Of a stretch of 64,000 nt of DNA, positions 39,511 to 51,408 are shown piece by piece. Position 1 is the stretch's first letter. Every line of letters starts with the position of its first letter. The notes under the pieces were generated by a model. The model saw only the letters and a program-made list of their open reading frames with translations. It was not told the DNA's origin and ran no database searches. Position numbers and translations under genes: made by a program. The DNA lies in contig NZ_JAHZPJ010000004.1 of assembly GCF_019929345.1 (NCBI RefSeq), positions 1 through 64,000 on the forward strand. Direction: 5' to 3'. This stretch comes from Streptococcus oralis (GTDB lineage Bacteria; Bacillota; Bacilli; Lactobacillales; Streptococcaceae).

Positions 39511-40907
39511 TATTCTTCTTCTGCGAGGGTTGAATGGCGGAACCCGTAAGTAAAGTAAATGATTAGACCAACTAGAAGAGCAATTCCAAAGGCAATCCAG
39601 GTATCTAGACTATATTGAAGCATAAAGGAAACACAGATAAGAATGGAAAGGATTGGCAAAAGCGGCACTAAAGGAGTTTTGAATTCTCCTTCTTTTGGCA
39701 TGCCCTTATCCTTTCTGAGCTTGATAATACCGTAGGCAAGCAAAATGAGATAAGCTAGCGTACAGATATTTAAAAAGGCAGCGATACTGGCTAGCGGAAA
39801 GACTCCTGCTGCAATGGCTGAAGCAACTCCTGTTAAGATGGTCGCATTCTTTGGAACTCGGCTAGTTTTACTTAGCTGTTTAAAACTTCGAGGTAAAAGT
39901 CCATCACGTGCTAAGCTATATATCATTCGAGACAAAGCATAAGTCATGGAGATACATACGGTTATCAGGGTTAGAATGGCTACAAGCGAAACATAATTTG
40001 CCGCCCAGCCGATACCAATACTCCGTAATGAAAATGCTACTGCATCGTCCACATTGAGCTTACTGTAGTGAACAATCCCTGTCAATACTATTGTTACCAA
40101 GGCATAGAGAATAGTGACAATTGTCAGAGAAAGCACAATTCCGCGAGGAATATTTTTTTGCGGACTTTGAATTTCATCAACTGCCATGGAAATCGACTCA
40201 AAACCGAGAAAACCGAAGAACATCAAAGATGCACCTGCCATAATCCCAGTGCTTCCTCCATAAATCTGGCCAAAGCCAAAAGGAGCAAAACTCATCCAAT
40301 TTTCTGGCTTGATGTACCAAATACCAACTAGGATAAATAAGGCGAGAGCTGAGAATTTCAAGACCACTAAAAGCGAATTAAAGCGTAAGGCTGCCTTGGA
40401 ATTTAATAAAACCAATCCCGTTACCAATGTCAGTACTAAAATAGGTAGAAGATCAATATAGGTGCCTTGTTCAGGGTTAAAGGTTCCATTCAAGGCTTGC
40501 GGCATGGAGATACCATAATTACTGAGCAATCCCTTAAAGTAAGCTGCCCAGCCAGACGCCACACCTGAAACAGCTGTCATAAATTCCATGATGGTCAACC
40601 AGCCAGCAATCCATGCTGGTAATTCTCCTAAAATCGCATAGAGATAACTATACGCACCCCCAGTTGCAGGCACACGCGAGGCAAATTCTGCAAAAAAGAG
40701 CGCTGATAGAGAAACACACAGGGCAGAAATCACAATGGAAATCACTAGTGATGGACCAGCTAAGGTAGCCGCTGCTGTTCCTGTAATGGTGAAAATCCCC
40801 GTCCCCACCATAGCGCCAATCCCTAGAAGAATCAAATCCCACAATTTCAAATGGCGATGCATCTCTGTCTGTCTCAGACTAACATCCTTGGTTCTAAAAA
40901 TATTCAT
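39510..40907 (-). CDS. APC family amino-acid permease
   Basis: 465 aa, about 12 membrane helices. The first helix carries the substrate-binding GAMVGTGIF motif (about 31-39), and helix 6 has FFGFLGFESISM near 230. It resembles cationic amino-acid (YfnA/CAT-type) permeases, but the substrate cannot be set from sequence. GGAG lies 6-7 nt before ATG. Single gene. Confidence 0.92.
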   Translation of the reverse strand: MNIFRTKDVSLRQTEMHRHLKLWDLILLGIGAMVGTGIFTITGTAAATLAGPSLVISIVISALCVSLSALFFAEFASRVPATGGAYSYLYAILGELPAWIAGWLTIMEFMTAVSGVASGWAAYFKGLLSNYGISMPQALNGTFNPEQGTYIDLLPILVLTLVTGLVLLNSKAALRFNSLLVVLKFSALALFILVGIWYIKPENWMSFAPFGFGQIYGGSTGIMAGASLMFFGFLGFESISMAVDEIQSPQKNIPRGIVLSLTIVTILYALVTIVLTGIVHYSKLNVDDAVAFSLRSIGIGWAANYVSLVAILTLITVCISMTYALSRMIYSLARDGLLPRSFKQLSKTSRVPKNATILTGVASAIAAGVFPLASIAAFLNICTLAYLILLAYGIIKLRKDKGMPKEGEFKTPLVPLLPILSILICVSFMLQYSLDTWIAFGIALLVGLIIYFTYGFRHSTLAEEE

Positions 40908-40992
40908 ACTTCATCTCCACTAAATGTAATTGTTTTATTTTACCATATAAAAGCACTTTTGTGAATATTTATTAGGTTTTTTTTGAAAAAAA

Positions 40993-41019
40993 TCTGAACA
41001 GGAAGGATTTCTGTTCAGA
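40993..41019 (-). terminator. Terminator of the suf operon
   Basis: TCTGAACAG/CTGTTCAGA stem with 9-nt loop, followed on the minus strand by TTTTTTTC. It lies beyond the 189-aa gene and the sufB-like fragment, so those are within the transcript. Confidence 0.85.
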
Positions 41020-41049
41020 ATTTGCATTTTTACCCACTAATTCTTTCAA

Positions 41050-41100
41050 TTAGTTACTCATCAAGCGAGTAAGCTCAACAGTATACTCCATTGAAAGTTT
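41050..41100 (-). pseudogene. SufB C-terminus fragment
   Basis: The minus strand reads KLSMEYTVELTRLMSN then stop, close to the end of SufB ([18 protein letters not shown]). DNA identity to the real sufB end (41720-41775) is roughly 80% over about 45 nt. It sits just downstream of the 189-aa gene, which is therefore bracketed by two sufB 3' ends. Best explained as a leftover of recombination or duplication. Confidence 0.65.
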
Positions 41101-41118
41101 TTGGGGATTTGGGATTTT

Positions 41119-41688
41119 TTAAACTTCAAAGTAAGGGAACGGACGGTCACTATCTAAAGGACGATTTGGAACTTCTTGTTCCAGAATAGCGCGCCAACCA
41201 GATACCAATTCTTCAAAAATCAGTTGTGCTTCTGGAGAAGCTGTTGTCAGCTTCCGTCCAAACCAAGCCATGGTTGCAGTTTCAAACTGAAGCATAGCGT
41301 ACTGGATTACTGGTACATTTGCCTCTTCATAATTTTCATTTACTGCACGCGCTACTTCTGGCGCTTGCGGAAGGAGTTGATTGCTGATTTTATCGACAAC
41401 AGTCGCATCCATCTCTCTCCATGAAAGAAGTTGACCATTTACCTGATAAAAGAGCTCAAAGGTTTCTTGATTTTCCTTGAAATTAGTAAGAACAAAAGCA
41501 CGTTCTACTGCCTCAGGACCACCAGCAGCTTTTACAGCGTTTATCAAGAGAAGCTCTTCAGTTTGTCTCCAATAATCATCTGCTTCTGCTTCAAGATCAA
41601 AAACAAATGCCTGATCCAACTCTTCAATCGGGGCTTCTCCCTTATTCACTTTTTCAATCGTTCCAAATAAACGCTTTAAAAATCCCAT
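41119..41688 (-). CDS. Unknown protein at the end of the suf operon
   Basis: 189 aa, acidic, mostly helical, no membrane segment and no cysteine; not recognised. Begins MGFLKRLFGTIEKVNKGEAP. An aromatic-rich middle contains ENQETFELFYQVNGQLLSWR. The ATG is 18 nt after the sufB stop, with AAGGAG as ribosome site, so it is co-transcribed with sufCDSUB. It is bracketed by the true sufB end and a sufB-like fragment, suggesting it was inserted here. A role in Fe-S assembly is only suggested by position. Confidence 0.8.
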   Translation of the reverse strand: MGFLKRLFGTIEKVNKGEAPIEELDQAFVFDLEAEADDYWRQTEELLLINAVKAAGGPEAVERAFVLTNFKENQETFELFYQVNGQLLSWREMDATVVDKISNQLLPQAPEVARAVNENYEEANVPVIQYAMLQFETATMAWFGRKLTTASPEAQLIFEELVSGWRAILEQEVPNRPLDSDRPFPYFEV

Positions 41689-41706
41689 TTGCTTCTCCTT
41701 TTTCTT

Positions 41707-43119
41707 TTACCCAACAGACCCTTCCATTTCATAGCTAATCAAGCGGTTCAGCTCAACTGCGTATTCCATTGGAAGTTCTTTTGTGAAGGGTTCCACAAAT
41801 CCCATGACAATCATCTCGGTTGCCTCAGATTCTGACAAACCACGGCTCATGAGGTAGTAGAGTTGTTCCTCTGAAATCTTAGATACCTTAGCTTCGTGTT
41901 CCAAAGCGACTTGCGAGTTGTGGATTTCATTAAACGGAATGGTATCTGATGCTGACAAGTCATCCATGATAATGGTATCACACTCGATGTGAGAAACAGA
42001 TTTCTTAGAGTTCTTGCTAAAGGTTACTTGTCCACGGTAGTCTACCTTTCCTCCGCCTTTAGCGATGGATTTAGAAACGATAGACGAGCTTGTATGTGGA
42101 GCGTTGTGGATCATCTTGGCACCCGTATCTTGGTGTTGACCAGCATTAGCAAAGGCGATCGAAAGCATGGTACCACGTGCCCCTTCTCCATCCAGGTAAA
42201 CAGATGGGTATTTCATGGTTGTTTTAGCACCCAAGTTACCATCAATCCACTCAACAGTCGCATCTTTCAAAGCTTTGGCACGTTTTGTTACCAAGTTATA
42301 AACGTTGTCAGACCAGTTTTGGATGGTTGTATAACGCATATAAGCTCCGTCCAAAGCGAAAATTTCTACAATGGCAGCGTGCAAGCTGTTGCTAGAATAA
42401 GTTGGTGCTGTACATCCTTCTACGTAGTGGACACTTGCTCCTTCATCAACGATAATTAAGGTACGTTCAAACTGACCAGTATTTTCATTGTTGATACGGA
42501 AATAAGTTTGAAGTGGAATATCCACTTTGACCCCTTTTGGTACGTAGATAAAAGTTCCACCCGACCATACTGCAGAGTTGAGGGCTGCCAACTTGTTATC
42601 TGTTGGTGGCACCAACTTCGCAAAGTATTGTTTAAACAAGTCTGGGTATTCCTTGAGGGCAGAATCTGTATCTGTAAAGATAATTCCTAACTTCTCAAAC
42701 TCTTCCTTCATATTGTGGTAAACAACTTCTGACTCGTACTGGGCAGAGGCACCTGCTAGATAAGCACGTTCAGCTTCTGGAATCCCGATACGTTCAAAGG
42801 TTTCTTTGATTTTTTCAGGAACTTCATCCCAAGAACGGGCAGGTTTATCAGAAGGTTTTTGGTAGTAGATCAAGTCATCAAAATCAATCTCTGACAAGTC
42901 TGCTCCCCAGGTTTGCATAGGCATTTTTTTGAAGGTTTCATAAGACTTCAAACGGAATTCTAACATCCACTCAGGTTCTCCCTTAGCAGCTGATAATTCG
43001 CGAATGACTTCTTCGTTCAATCCTTTTCCTGTCGATAGGACAGGCTCTACATCGTCATGGAAACCAAATTTATATTCACCAAGGTCAATTGGTTTCGGTT
43101 CTACTCTTTCTTCAGCCAT
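41707..43119 (-). CDS. sufB: Fe-S cluster assembly scaffold SufB
   Basis: 470 aa, the normal length. Contains the SufBD right-handed beta-helix core (about 140-440), including [20 protein letters not shown] (near 245) and the [15 protein letters not shown] segment near 325. Forms the SufBC2D complex in which clusters are built. Ribosome site AAAGGA. Last core gene of the operon, 35 nt after sufU. Confidence 0.97.
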   Translation of the reverse strand: MAEERVEPKPIDLGEYKFGFHDDVEPVLSTGKGLNEEVIRELSAAKGEPEWMLEFRLKSYETFKKMPMQTWGADLSEIDFDDLIYYQKPSDKPARSWDEVPEKIKETFERIGIPEAERAYLAGASAQYESEVVYHNMKEEFEKLGIIFTDTDSALKEYPDLFKQYFAKLVPPTDNKLAALNSAVWSGGTFIYVPKGVKVDIPLQTYFRINNENTGQFERTLIIVDEGASVHYVEGCTAPTYSSNSLHAAIVEIFALDGAYMRYTTIQNWSDNVYNLVTKRAKALKDATVEWIDGNLGAKTTMKYPSVYLDGEGARGTMLSIAFANAGQHQDTGAKMIHNAPHTSSSIVSKSIAKGGGKVDYRGQVTFSKNSKKSVSHIECDTIIMDDLSASDTIPFNEIHNSQVALEHEAKVSKISEEQLYYLMSRGLSESEATEMIVMGFVEPFTKELPMEYAVELNRLISYEMEGSVG

Positions 43120-43154
43120 AATATCCTTTCTTTCATTATATATTTCTATGTTTC

Positions 43155-46081
<2,927 letters not shown>

Positions 46082-46108
46082 TTACTTCTCCTAAAAGATA
46101 CGAGGAAA

Positions 46109-46879
46109 TTACAATTCTTCCTTGTAGTCGTAGCCAAGTTCTTCAGCTAGTTTTGCGTATCCTTCACGCTCCAAACGCGCAGCCAATTCTGGACCTCCAG
46201 AAAGGACAACACGACCTTCCATCATCACGTGTACCACGTCTGGTGTGATGTAGTTCAAAAGACGTTGGTAGTGTGTGATGATCATAGCACCAAAGCCTTC
46301 ACCACGCATAGCATTGACACCTTTCGATACAACTTTAAGTGCATCAATATCAAGACCTGAGTCAATCTCATCCAAAAGGGCAAAAGTTGGTTCCAACATC
46401 AAGAGTTGAAGAATTTCATTGCGTTTTTTCTCACCACCAGAGAAACCTTCGTTGAGGTAGCGCTCAGCCATTTCTTCTTTCATGTTGAGCAATTCCATTT
46501 TCTCGTCCAATTTAGTGATGAACTCGCGAACTGAAATCTTTTCGCCATCTTCTTTACCAGCATTCATGGCTGCACGAAGAAACTCTGCATTGGTGATTCC
46601 AGGAATTTCAGATGGGTATTGCATAGCAAGGAAAAGTCCCATACGCGCACGCTCGTCCACTTCCAATTCAAGAATATTTACACCATCAAACAATACTTCA
46701 CCTTTGGTAACTTCATAGTGAGGGTTCCCCATAATAGCTGCAGAAAGAGTCGATTTACCAGTACCATTTGGTCCCATGATAGCTGCAATTTCTCCTGTTT
46801 TTAGAGTCAGATTGACTCCTTTCAAAATTTCTTTTCCTTCAATCTCAACGTGAAGATCTTTGATCTCTAATACTGACAT
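46109..46879 (-). CDS. sufC: Fe-S cluster assembly ATPase SufC
   Basis: 256 aa. Walker A GPNGTGKS at 36-43, signature FSGGEKKR near 145, Walker B FALLDEIDSGLD near 165. Soluble ABC-type ATPase driving SufBC2D. The start at 46879 follows AAAGGA; an upstream in-frame codon at 46900 has no good spacing. First gene of sufCDSUB plus the 189-aa gene, with a leader of about 95 nt that holds a hairpin. Confidence 0.97.
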   Translation of the reverse strand: MSVLEIKDLHVEIEGKEILKGVNLTLKTGEIAAIMGPNGTGKSTLSAAIMGNPHYEVTKGEVLFDGVNILELEVDERARMGLFLAMQYPSEIPGITNAEFLRAAMNAGKEDGEKISVREFITKLDEKMELLNMKEEMAERYLNEGFSGGEKKRNEILQLLMLEPTFALLDEIDSGLDIDALKVVSKGVNAMRGEGFGAMIITHYQRLLNYITPDVVHVMMEGRVVLSGGPELAARLEREGYAKLAEELGYDYKEEL

Positions 46880-46916
46880 GATAGTTCCTTTCTTTTTCAA
46901 ACATTTTGCTCAATAC

Positions 46917-46943
46917 TTTAGGAAATTGCTTACAATCCCTAAA
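46917..46943 (-). promoter_or_regulatory. Hairpin in the suf operon leader
   Basis: TTTAGGGATTG and CAATTTCCTAAA pair on the minus strand with a 4-nt loop. Not followed by a T run. Could be a regulator site or an RNA structure; no known Fe-S regulator motif was recognised. Confidence 0.4.
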
Positions 46944-46977
46944 AAATAGGACAAAAGGTCAATAAATATACTCTACT

Positions 46978-46986
46978 AGTATAACA
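46978..46986 (-). promoter_or_regulatory. Extended -10 promoter of the suf operon
   Basis: TGTTATACT on the minus strand, placed directly after the terminator of the preceding gene and about 99 nt before sufC. Confidence 0.5.
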
Positions 46987-46990
46987 AAAA

Positions 46991-47007
46991 AAAGCCTAAA
47001 AGGCTTT
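46991..47007 (-). terminator. Terminator of the dnaX/DUF3272 unit
   Basis: AAAGCCT/AGGCTTT stem with TTT loop, followed on the minus strand by TTTTTG. Confidence 0.8.
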
Positions 47008-47029
47008 GATTTTGTCTAGAAGCTGGGGG

Positions 47030-47224
47030 CTAATCCTTGCGGTTTAAGTGTTGATCAATAGCGTCTACAATTTTTCCCATCAGGTAACTTAACCTAAAGT
47101 TTCGAAAGAGTAGAATGGCCCAAAAGGCTGCCATAACATAGCGACCAGTCATCCAAGCTTCATTGAAAAAATAAGTCTCAGCAGCCGTGAATAATGCTAT
47201 TATGATAAATTGTTGTCTATTCAT
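47030..47224 (-). CDS. DUF3272 family small membrane protein
   Basis: 64 aa with one or two hydrophobic segments (about 6-20 and 30-45) and a charged C-terminus. I recognise it as the streptococcal DUF3272 family usually found next to dnaX. Function unknown. The start is 27 nt after the dnaX stop. A TGATACAAT box lies 6 nt before the ATG and no ribosome site is present, so besides readthrough from dnaX it may have a leaderless transcript of its own. Confidence 0.85.
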   Translation of the reverse strand: MNRQQFIIIALFTAAETYFFNEAWMTGRYVMAAFWAILLFRNFRLSYLMGKIVDAIDQHLNRKD

Positions 47225-47230
47225 AAGATT

Positions 47231-47239
47231 ATTGTATCA
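47231..47239 (-). promoter_or_regulatory. Extended -10 promoter of the DUF3272 gene (leaderless)
   Basis: TGATACAAT on the minus strand, 6 nt before the ATG and within the 27-nt gap after dnaX. Confidence 0.55.
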
Positions 47240-47251
47240 TGAAATCCATTT

Positions 47252-48910
47252 TTAGTCTTCTTCAACCATGACTTTATCAGCCAGAAATTCAAATCCTTCT
47301 GGAATCAGACTCTCTTCTTCTATCTCTTGATCTGCTTGAGAAGACTTGTTTCTAGCTGAAAATGCTGCTCGAACCTCTTTCCATTCCTCTAGGGAAATAG
47401 CCAGAATCTCAGGTGAAAATCCAGCTGCCTGGCTGAGAATATTGCCGAACATGGTATTGAGGTTATCACGTTTCATGGTTTGCCCTGCATTGAAATTAGA
47501 CTCAAAGGCTAAAATAGCATGGTGTTCATTGGCCGCAACTGGTTGAGAACCTACGAGAAGAGCTTTATCCGGACCAGCTAAGCTTTCGATCACTTCTCCC
47601 CACGCATTCTGGAGGCGAACCAAGTTTTGCCGTGCCAAATCAGGATTTTCGACGGCTTCTTGCAGGATAGATTGAACTTTATTGCGGTCCACTCGATAGA
47701 CTGTCTTGGAAGCGGCTGGACGACTAGGAACTGGCGCAACTTGTTTAGGAGCTGTGCCCACATTGGCAAGTTCTTGCTTGAGACGGGCGACTTCCTGTCT
47801 CAGTGCAGAAATTTCTCCTTCGACAGCTTCTGAAAGCACTGGTTCAGACTTAATCTCAGCTAAACGAATGGTCATCATCTCAGCATAAATCTTCGGTTGC
47901 AGGCTAGCTTTCATATCCGCCAAGCTCACAGTCGCTATTCGAATCATTTCAAAGAGACTTTCCTGAGAAAGAGCTAGATTGTCCATAAAAACTGGACTAT
48001 GATGAGTATTTTCGCCACCCGTCTGAACAACTAGTAGATCACGCAAATACTGCAAGAGATCCGTCACAAAACGAGTCATGCTCTTGCCATTTTCAAACAA
48101 AAGATTCAAAGAATCAAGCGCTTTCGGAACATCCTGCTGAGACAAGGCGGCTACGTAGTCATCAAGTGCTGATAGACTAATGGTGCCTGTAATCTCCTCG
48201 GAAATAACTGTCGTTAAAGCATTCCCTTGCGTCAAACTCAAAGCTTGATCCAGAATAGACAAGGCATCCCGCATTCCACCTTCAGCCCGTCTAGCAATGA
48301 TCTCCACAGCCTCTGGTTCAAAACTGATATTCTCTTTTGACAAAATAGTTTGGATATGGTTCTTAATATCTTGCGTTCTAATCGATTTAAACTCAAAACG
48401 TTGAACACGCGATAAAATGGTTGCTGGAATCTTATGTAATTCAGTTGTCGCCAAGATAAATACAACATTCTGAGTTGGCTCTTCTAGGGTCTTCAAAAGC
48501 GCATTAAAGGCTCCCGTAGACAACATATGAACCTCGTCGATAATGTAGACCTTATAACGAGCCAAGCTAGGAGCATAGGTGGATTTATCGCGAATTTCTC
48601 GGATTTCATCAACTCCGTTATTCGAAGCCGCATCCATTTCGATAACATCTTCTAGGCTACCTTCAGTCACTGCCTGACAGATATAACAGTTATTACATGG
48701 TTCTCCGTCTACCTGGTTTGGACAGTTCATAGCCTTGGCAAAAATCTTAGCAACGCTGGTTTTCCCAGTTCCACGAGGACCTGAGAAAAGATAAGCGTGA
48801 CTAATCTTTTCCTGCTCAACCGCTTGCCTTAGGGTTTTTGCCACAACCTCTTGTCCTACTAGTTGTGAGAAAGTCTGGCTTCTATATTTTCGATAAAGTG
48901 CTTGATACAT
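47252..48910 (-). CDS. dnaX: DNA polymerase III subunit gamma/tau
   Basis: 552 aa. AAA+ clamp-loader domain with Walker A GPRGTGKT at 44-51, four zinc cysteines (Cys63, Cys72, Cys75, Cys78), DEVHML near 125 and the SRVQRFEF arginine region near 170. Domain III and a tau-type C-terminal region follow. Loads the beta sliding clamp. The ATG overlaps the stop of the upstream gene by one base (TAATG). No slippery heptamer for frameshifting was seen. Confidence 0.97.
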   Translation of the reverse strand: MYQALYRKYRSQTFSQLVGQEVVAKTLRQAVEQEKISHAYLFSGPRGTGKTSVAKIFAKAMNCPNQVDGEPCNNCYICQAVTEGSLEDVIEMDAASNNGVDEIREIRDKSTYAPSLARYKVYIIDEVHMLSTGAFNALLKTLEEPTQNVVFILATTELHKIPATILSRVQRFEFKSIRTQDIKNHIQTILSKENISFEPEAVEIIARRAEGGMRDALSILDQALSLTQGNALTTVISEEITGTISLSALDDYVAALSQQDVPKALDSLNLLFENGKSMTRFVTDLLQYLRDLLVVQTGGENTHHSPVFMDNLALSQESLFEMIRIATVSLADMKASLQPKIYAEMMTIRLAEIKSEPVLSEAVEGEISALRQEVARLKQELANVGTAPKQVAPVPSRPAASKTVYRVDRNKVQSILQEAVENPDLARQNLVRLQNAWGEVIESLAGPDKALLVGSQPVAANEHHAILAFESNFNAGQTMKRDNLNTMFGNILSQAAGFSPEILAISLEEWKEVRAAFSARNKSSQADQEIEEESLIPEGFEFLADKVMVEED

Positions 48911-49407
48911 TAGGCTTTCTCCTCAAACATCGTAAAGTCCCATTCTGTCTTCTCAAGCAAAATAGCGACAAATTGTTCCAAATAATCACGATCAATAGCA
49001 TTGTAATCATCAATAAGTGAAGAATCCAGGTCTAAGACACCCAGCAATCGACCATTCTTAAGCATGGGAACTACGATTTCACTCTTAGCTTTACTATCGC
49101 AAGAAATGTAGTTTGGATAGATGCTCACATCGCCAACTAAAACAGTCTCTTGAAACTCAGCAGCTTCTCCACATACTCCTTTTCCAAGCGGAATGCGAAT
49201 ACAAGAAACACCACCCTGAAAAGGACCTAAAATCAACTCACTTCCATCAAACAGATAAAAACCTGAAAATACAGTATTTGGGAAGCGAGATTTTAGGAGG
49301 GCACTAGCATTTGAAAGATTGGCGAGAACATTGGTCTCACCTTCTAGTAAATAAGAGAGTTCCTCATTTAACAATTGATATTGTGATTGTTTTTCTGAAT
49401 CTAACAT
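48910..49407 (-). CDS. GAF domain protein, free methionine-(R)-sulfoxide reductase-like
   Basis: 165 aa, one GAF domain. Cys69, Cys79 and Cys103 occur with spacing 10 and 24, identical to the catalytic cysteines of E. coli fRMsr (84, 94, 118), within [16 protein letters not shown] and [11 protein letters not shown]. Probably reduces free methionine-R-sulfoxide in the cytoplasm. Coupled to dnaX by a one-base overlap. TGATATAAT lies 6 nt before the ATG with no ribosome site, so a leaderless mRNA is predicted. Confidence 0.92.
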   Translation of the reverse strand: MLDSEKQSQYQLLNEELSYLLEGETNVLANLSNASALLKSRFPNTVFSGFYLFDGSELILGPFQGGVSCIRIPLGKGVCGEAAEFQETVLVGDVSIYPNYISCDSKAKSEIVVPMLKNGRLLGVLDLDSSLIDDYNAIDRDYLEQFVAILLEKTEWDFTMFEEKA

Positions 49408-49413
49408 AGAACT

Positions 49414-49422
49414 ATTATATCA
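49414..49422 (-). promoter_or_regulatory. Extended -10 promoter of the fRMsr-dnaX unit (leaderless)
   Basis: TGATATAAT on the minus strand ends 6 nt before the ATG. Confidence 0.65.
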
Positions 49423-49446
49423 AAAATGAGAAAGAGACAAAAGAAA

Positions 49447-49471
49447 AATCCCTTGTTTTAAACAAAGGATT
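49447..49471 (-). terminator. Terminator of rpsA
   Basis: AATCCTTTGTTT/AAACAAGGGATT stem on the minus strand (one mismatch), followed by TTTCTTTT. Confidence 0.85.
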
Positions 49472-49489
49472 TTGCGATTATCAATTTGA

Positions 49490-50692
49490 TTAAAGTTCGA
49501 TATCACCGAACAAGTCAGCCATTGAGAATCCTGTTTGTGTTTCTGGAAGTTCGAAATCACGTTTTTCTTGACGTTTTGGACGACGTGGACGAGCAGCACG
49601 TTTCTCTTCTTTTTGTCCTTCTTCTTGAGCTGGACGTTCTTCAAGAGCTTTGATAGAAAGTGAAACACGTTCTGCGTCAGCGTTAACATCAAGGACTTTA
49701 ACAGTAACTTCTTGACCAACAGTAAGAGCTTCTTTTGGATTTTCGATACGTTTGTGTGAAATTTGTGATACGTGAACAAGTCCATCGATACCTGGCAATA
49801 CTTCAACAAATGCACCGAAGTCAGTCAAACGTTTAACTGTTCCTTCGACTACATCACCTTTAGCCAATTTTTGCTCAACGCCATCCCATGGTCCAGGTGT
49901 TGTTGCTTTAAGTGAAAGTGATACGCGTCCTTCTTCTTCGTTAAGATCAAGGATCTTCACTTCGATTTCTTCACCAACAGTTACAACTGATTTAGGTGAA
50001 ACGTTACGTTCATGTGACAATTCAGTCAAGTGAACTAATCCGTCAACACCACCAAGGTCGATGAAAGCACCAAAGCTTGTGATACGAGCAACTTTACCAG
50101 TTACTACATCACCAACAGCCAATTTACCGAATACTTCAGCACGAGCTGCTGCAGTGGCTGCTTCAACAACTTCACGACGTGAAAGGATGAAGCGGTTTTC
50201 TTTAGGGTCAACTTCTTTGATTTTAGCATCAAATTCTTGACCTACGAAACGCTCAGTGTTACGTACGAAACGAGTATCCAACATTGAAGCAGGGATAAAT
50301 CCGCGAACACCTTCAAATTCTACTGAAAGTCCACCTTTAACGGCACGAGTTCCTTTAACAGTTACAACTTCTTCTTCGCGTCCTACAAGTTTGTCCCATG
50401 CTTTGCGAGCTTCAAGGCGTTTTTTAGATACAAGGTATGTAACTGTATCAGTATCTTTACCAACTACTTGACGAAGTACAAGAACATCCAATACTTCTCC
50501 TACTTTCACAAAGTCATTGATATCTGCATCGCGATCGTTAGTCAATTCGCGAAGAGTCAAGACACCTTCAACACCAGTCCCAGAGATTGCAACGTTAGCT
50601 TGAGTCGCATCAACTGTCAATACTTCAGCACTCACAACATCACCAGGCTCAACTTGGCTAACGCTATTTAGCAAATCTTCAAATTCGTTCAT
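49490..50692 (-). CDS. rpsA: 30S ribosomal protein S1
   Basis: 400 aa with four S1 RNA-binding domains (about 15-90, 105-170, 190-260, 275-345) and a C-terminal basic stretch (AARPRRPKRQEKR). This is the shorter Firmicute form; E. coli S1 has six domains. It helps mRNA binding to the 30S subunit, though its role is weaker in low-GC Gram-positives. GGAGG lies 9 nt before ATG. Own promoter and terminator. Confidence 0.96.
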   Translation of the reverse strand: MNEFEDLLNSVSQVEPGDVVSAEVLTVDATQANVAISGTGVEGVLTLRELTNDRDADINDFVKVGEVLDVLVLRQVVGKDTDTVTYLVSKKRLEARKAWDKLVGREEEVVTVKGTRAVKGGLSVEFEGVRGFIPASMLDTRFVRNTERFVGQEFDAKIKEVDPKENRFILSRREVVEAATAAARAEVFGKLAVGDVVTGKVARITSFGAFIDLGGVDGLVHLTELSHERNVSPKSVVTVGEEIEVKILDLNEEEGRVSLSLKATTPGPWDGVEQKLAKGDVVEGTVKRLTDFGAFVEVLPGIDGLVHVSQISHKRIENPKEALTVGQEVTVKVLDVNADAERVSLSIKALEERPAQEEGQKEEKRAARPRRPKRQEKRDFELPETQTGFSMADLFGDIEL

Positions 50693-50737
50693 CTAAAAAA
50701 TCCTCCAACAATCAAGCTTTTTTCTAAACTTGACATA

Positions 50738-50766
50738 CTTATAATTTTTTTCCTAAGCACCCGCAA
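50738..50766 (-). promoter_or_regulatory. Promoter of rpsA
   Basis: TTGCGG (50766-50761), 17-nt spacer, TATAAG (50743-50738) on the minus strand. Confidence 0.55.
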
Positions 50767-50855
50767 GGACATGTTCATATCGTTCACGTCTTTCAATTAT
50801 AAAAATAAAATACCCTAAGATATTTTCTTTTTATCTTGAATTTATTACCTAAGAA

Positions 50856-50927
50856 CTGGGGTAGCTGGATTCGAACCAACGCATGAGGGAGTCAAAGTCC
50901 CTTGCCTTACCGCTTGGCTATACCCCA
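50856..50927 (-). tRNA. tRNA-Gln (UUG)
   Basis: Minus-strand cloverleaf: acceptor TGGGGTA/TACCCCA, anticodon loop CTTTGAC (TTG), T loop TTCGAAT, discriminator G. CCA is not encoded. Lies just downstream of tRNA-Tyr. Confidence 0.95.
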
Positions 50928-50935
50928 TTGACAAA

Positions 50936-51016
50936 TGGAGAGAGAGGGATTCGAACCCCCGAACCCGAAGGAGCGGATTTACAGTCCGCCGCGTTTAGCC
51001 TCTTCGCTATCTCTCC
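50936..51016 (-). tRNA. tRNA-Tyr (GUA)
   Basis: Minus-strand class II tRNA: acceptor GGAGAGA/TCTCTCC, anticodon loop CTGTAAA (GTA), long variable arm (CTCCTTCGGGTTCGG region), T loop TTCGAAT. CCA not encoded. 8 nt upstream of tRNA-Gln, probably one transcript. Confidence 0.95.
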
Positions 51017-51065
51017 AATATTTAACGAGAACTATTATATCATGAAATTTTCAATAAAACAAGTA

Positions 51066-51296
51066 TTATTTTGTCAAATTATAGTTTTCAATCAAAATTT
51101 CCACAGCTTTTTCAAGTTTTTTATAAAAACTATCGACATTTCCATTCTTTATGATGGCAAATTGGCTATCTAATTCGGCAATTTCACCAATGACCTTTTT
51201 CCCGATCGTCAAAACGTAACCTTCATAACTGTCTTTTCCAACAGTCACTTTTGCATCTGTTAATTGAATTTCAATTTTCTTATCTTTTTTACTCAT
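51066..51296 (-). CDS. DUF2969 family protein
   Basis: 76 aa, soluble and basic, starting MSKKDKKIEIQLTDAKVTVG. I recognise it as DUF2969, a small family of Lactobacillales with unknown function. GAGG lies about 8 nt before the ATG. Placed between ilvE and the tRNA pair. Confidence 0.85.
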   Translation of the reverse strand: MSKKDKKIEIQLTDAKVTVGKDSYEGYVLTIGKKVIGEIAELDSQFAIIKNGNVDSFYKKLEKAVEILIENYNLTK

Positions 51297-51353
51297 ACTT
51301 TACCTCTTTTCACTTTTTCTATTGTACAAGAAAATGCTCAAACTAGCAAGAAA

Positions 51354-51390
51354 AAACTCCATTTCAGCCATTATAACTGCTATGGAGTTT
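51354..51390 (-). terminator. Terminator of ilvE
   Basis: AAACTCCAT/ATGGAGTTT stem with 19-nt loop, followed on the minus strand by TTTC. Confidence 0.75.
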
Positions 51391-51408
51391 CTCTTTACTT
51401 GATGTCGT

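Noticed and set aside
47252..48910. Programmed frameshift in dnaX
   Set aside because: No A-rich slippery heptamer was found in the region where it would be expected.
50729..50745. TTGACA and TATAAT on the plus strand upstream of rpsA
   Set aside because: The two boxes are only 4 nt apart, which cannot form a promoter.
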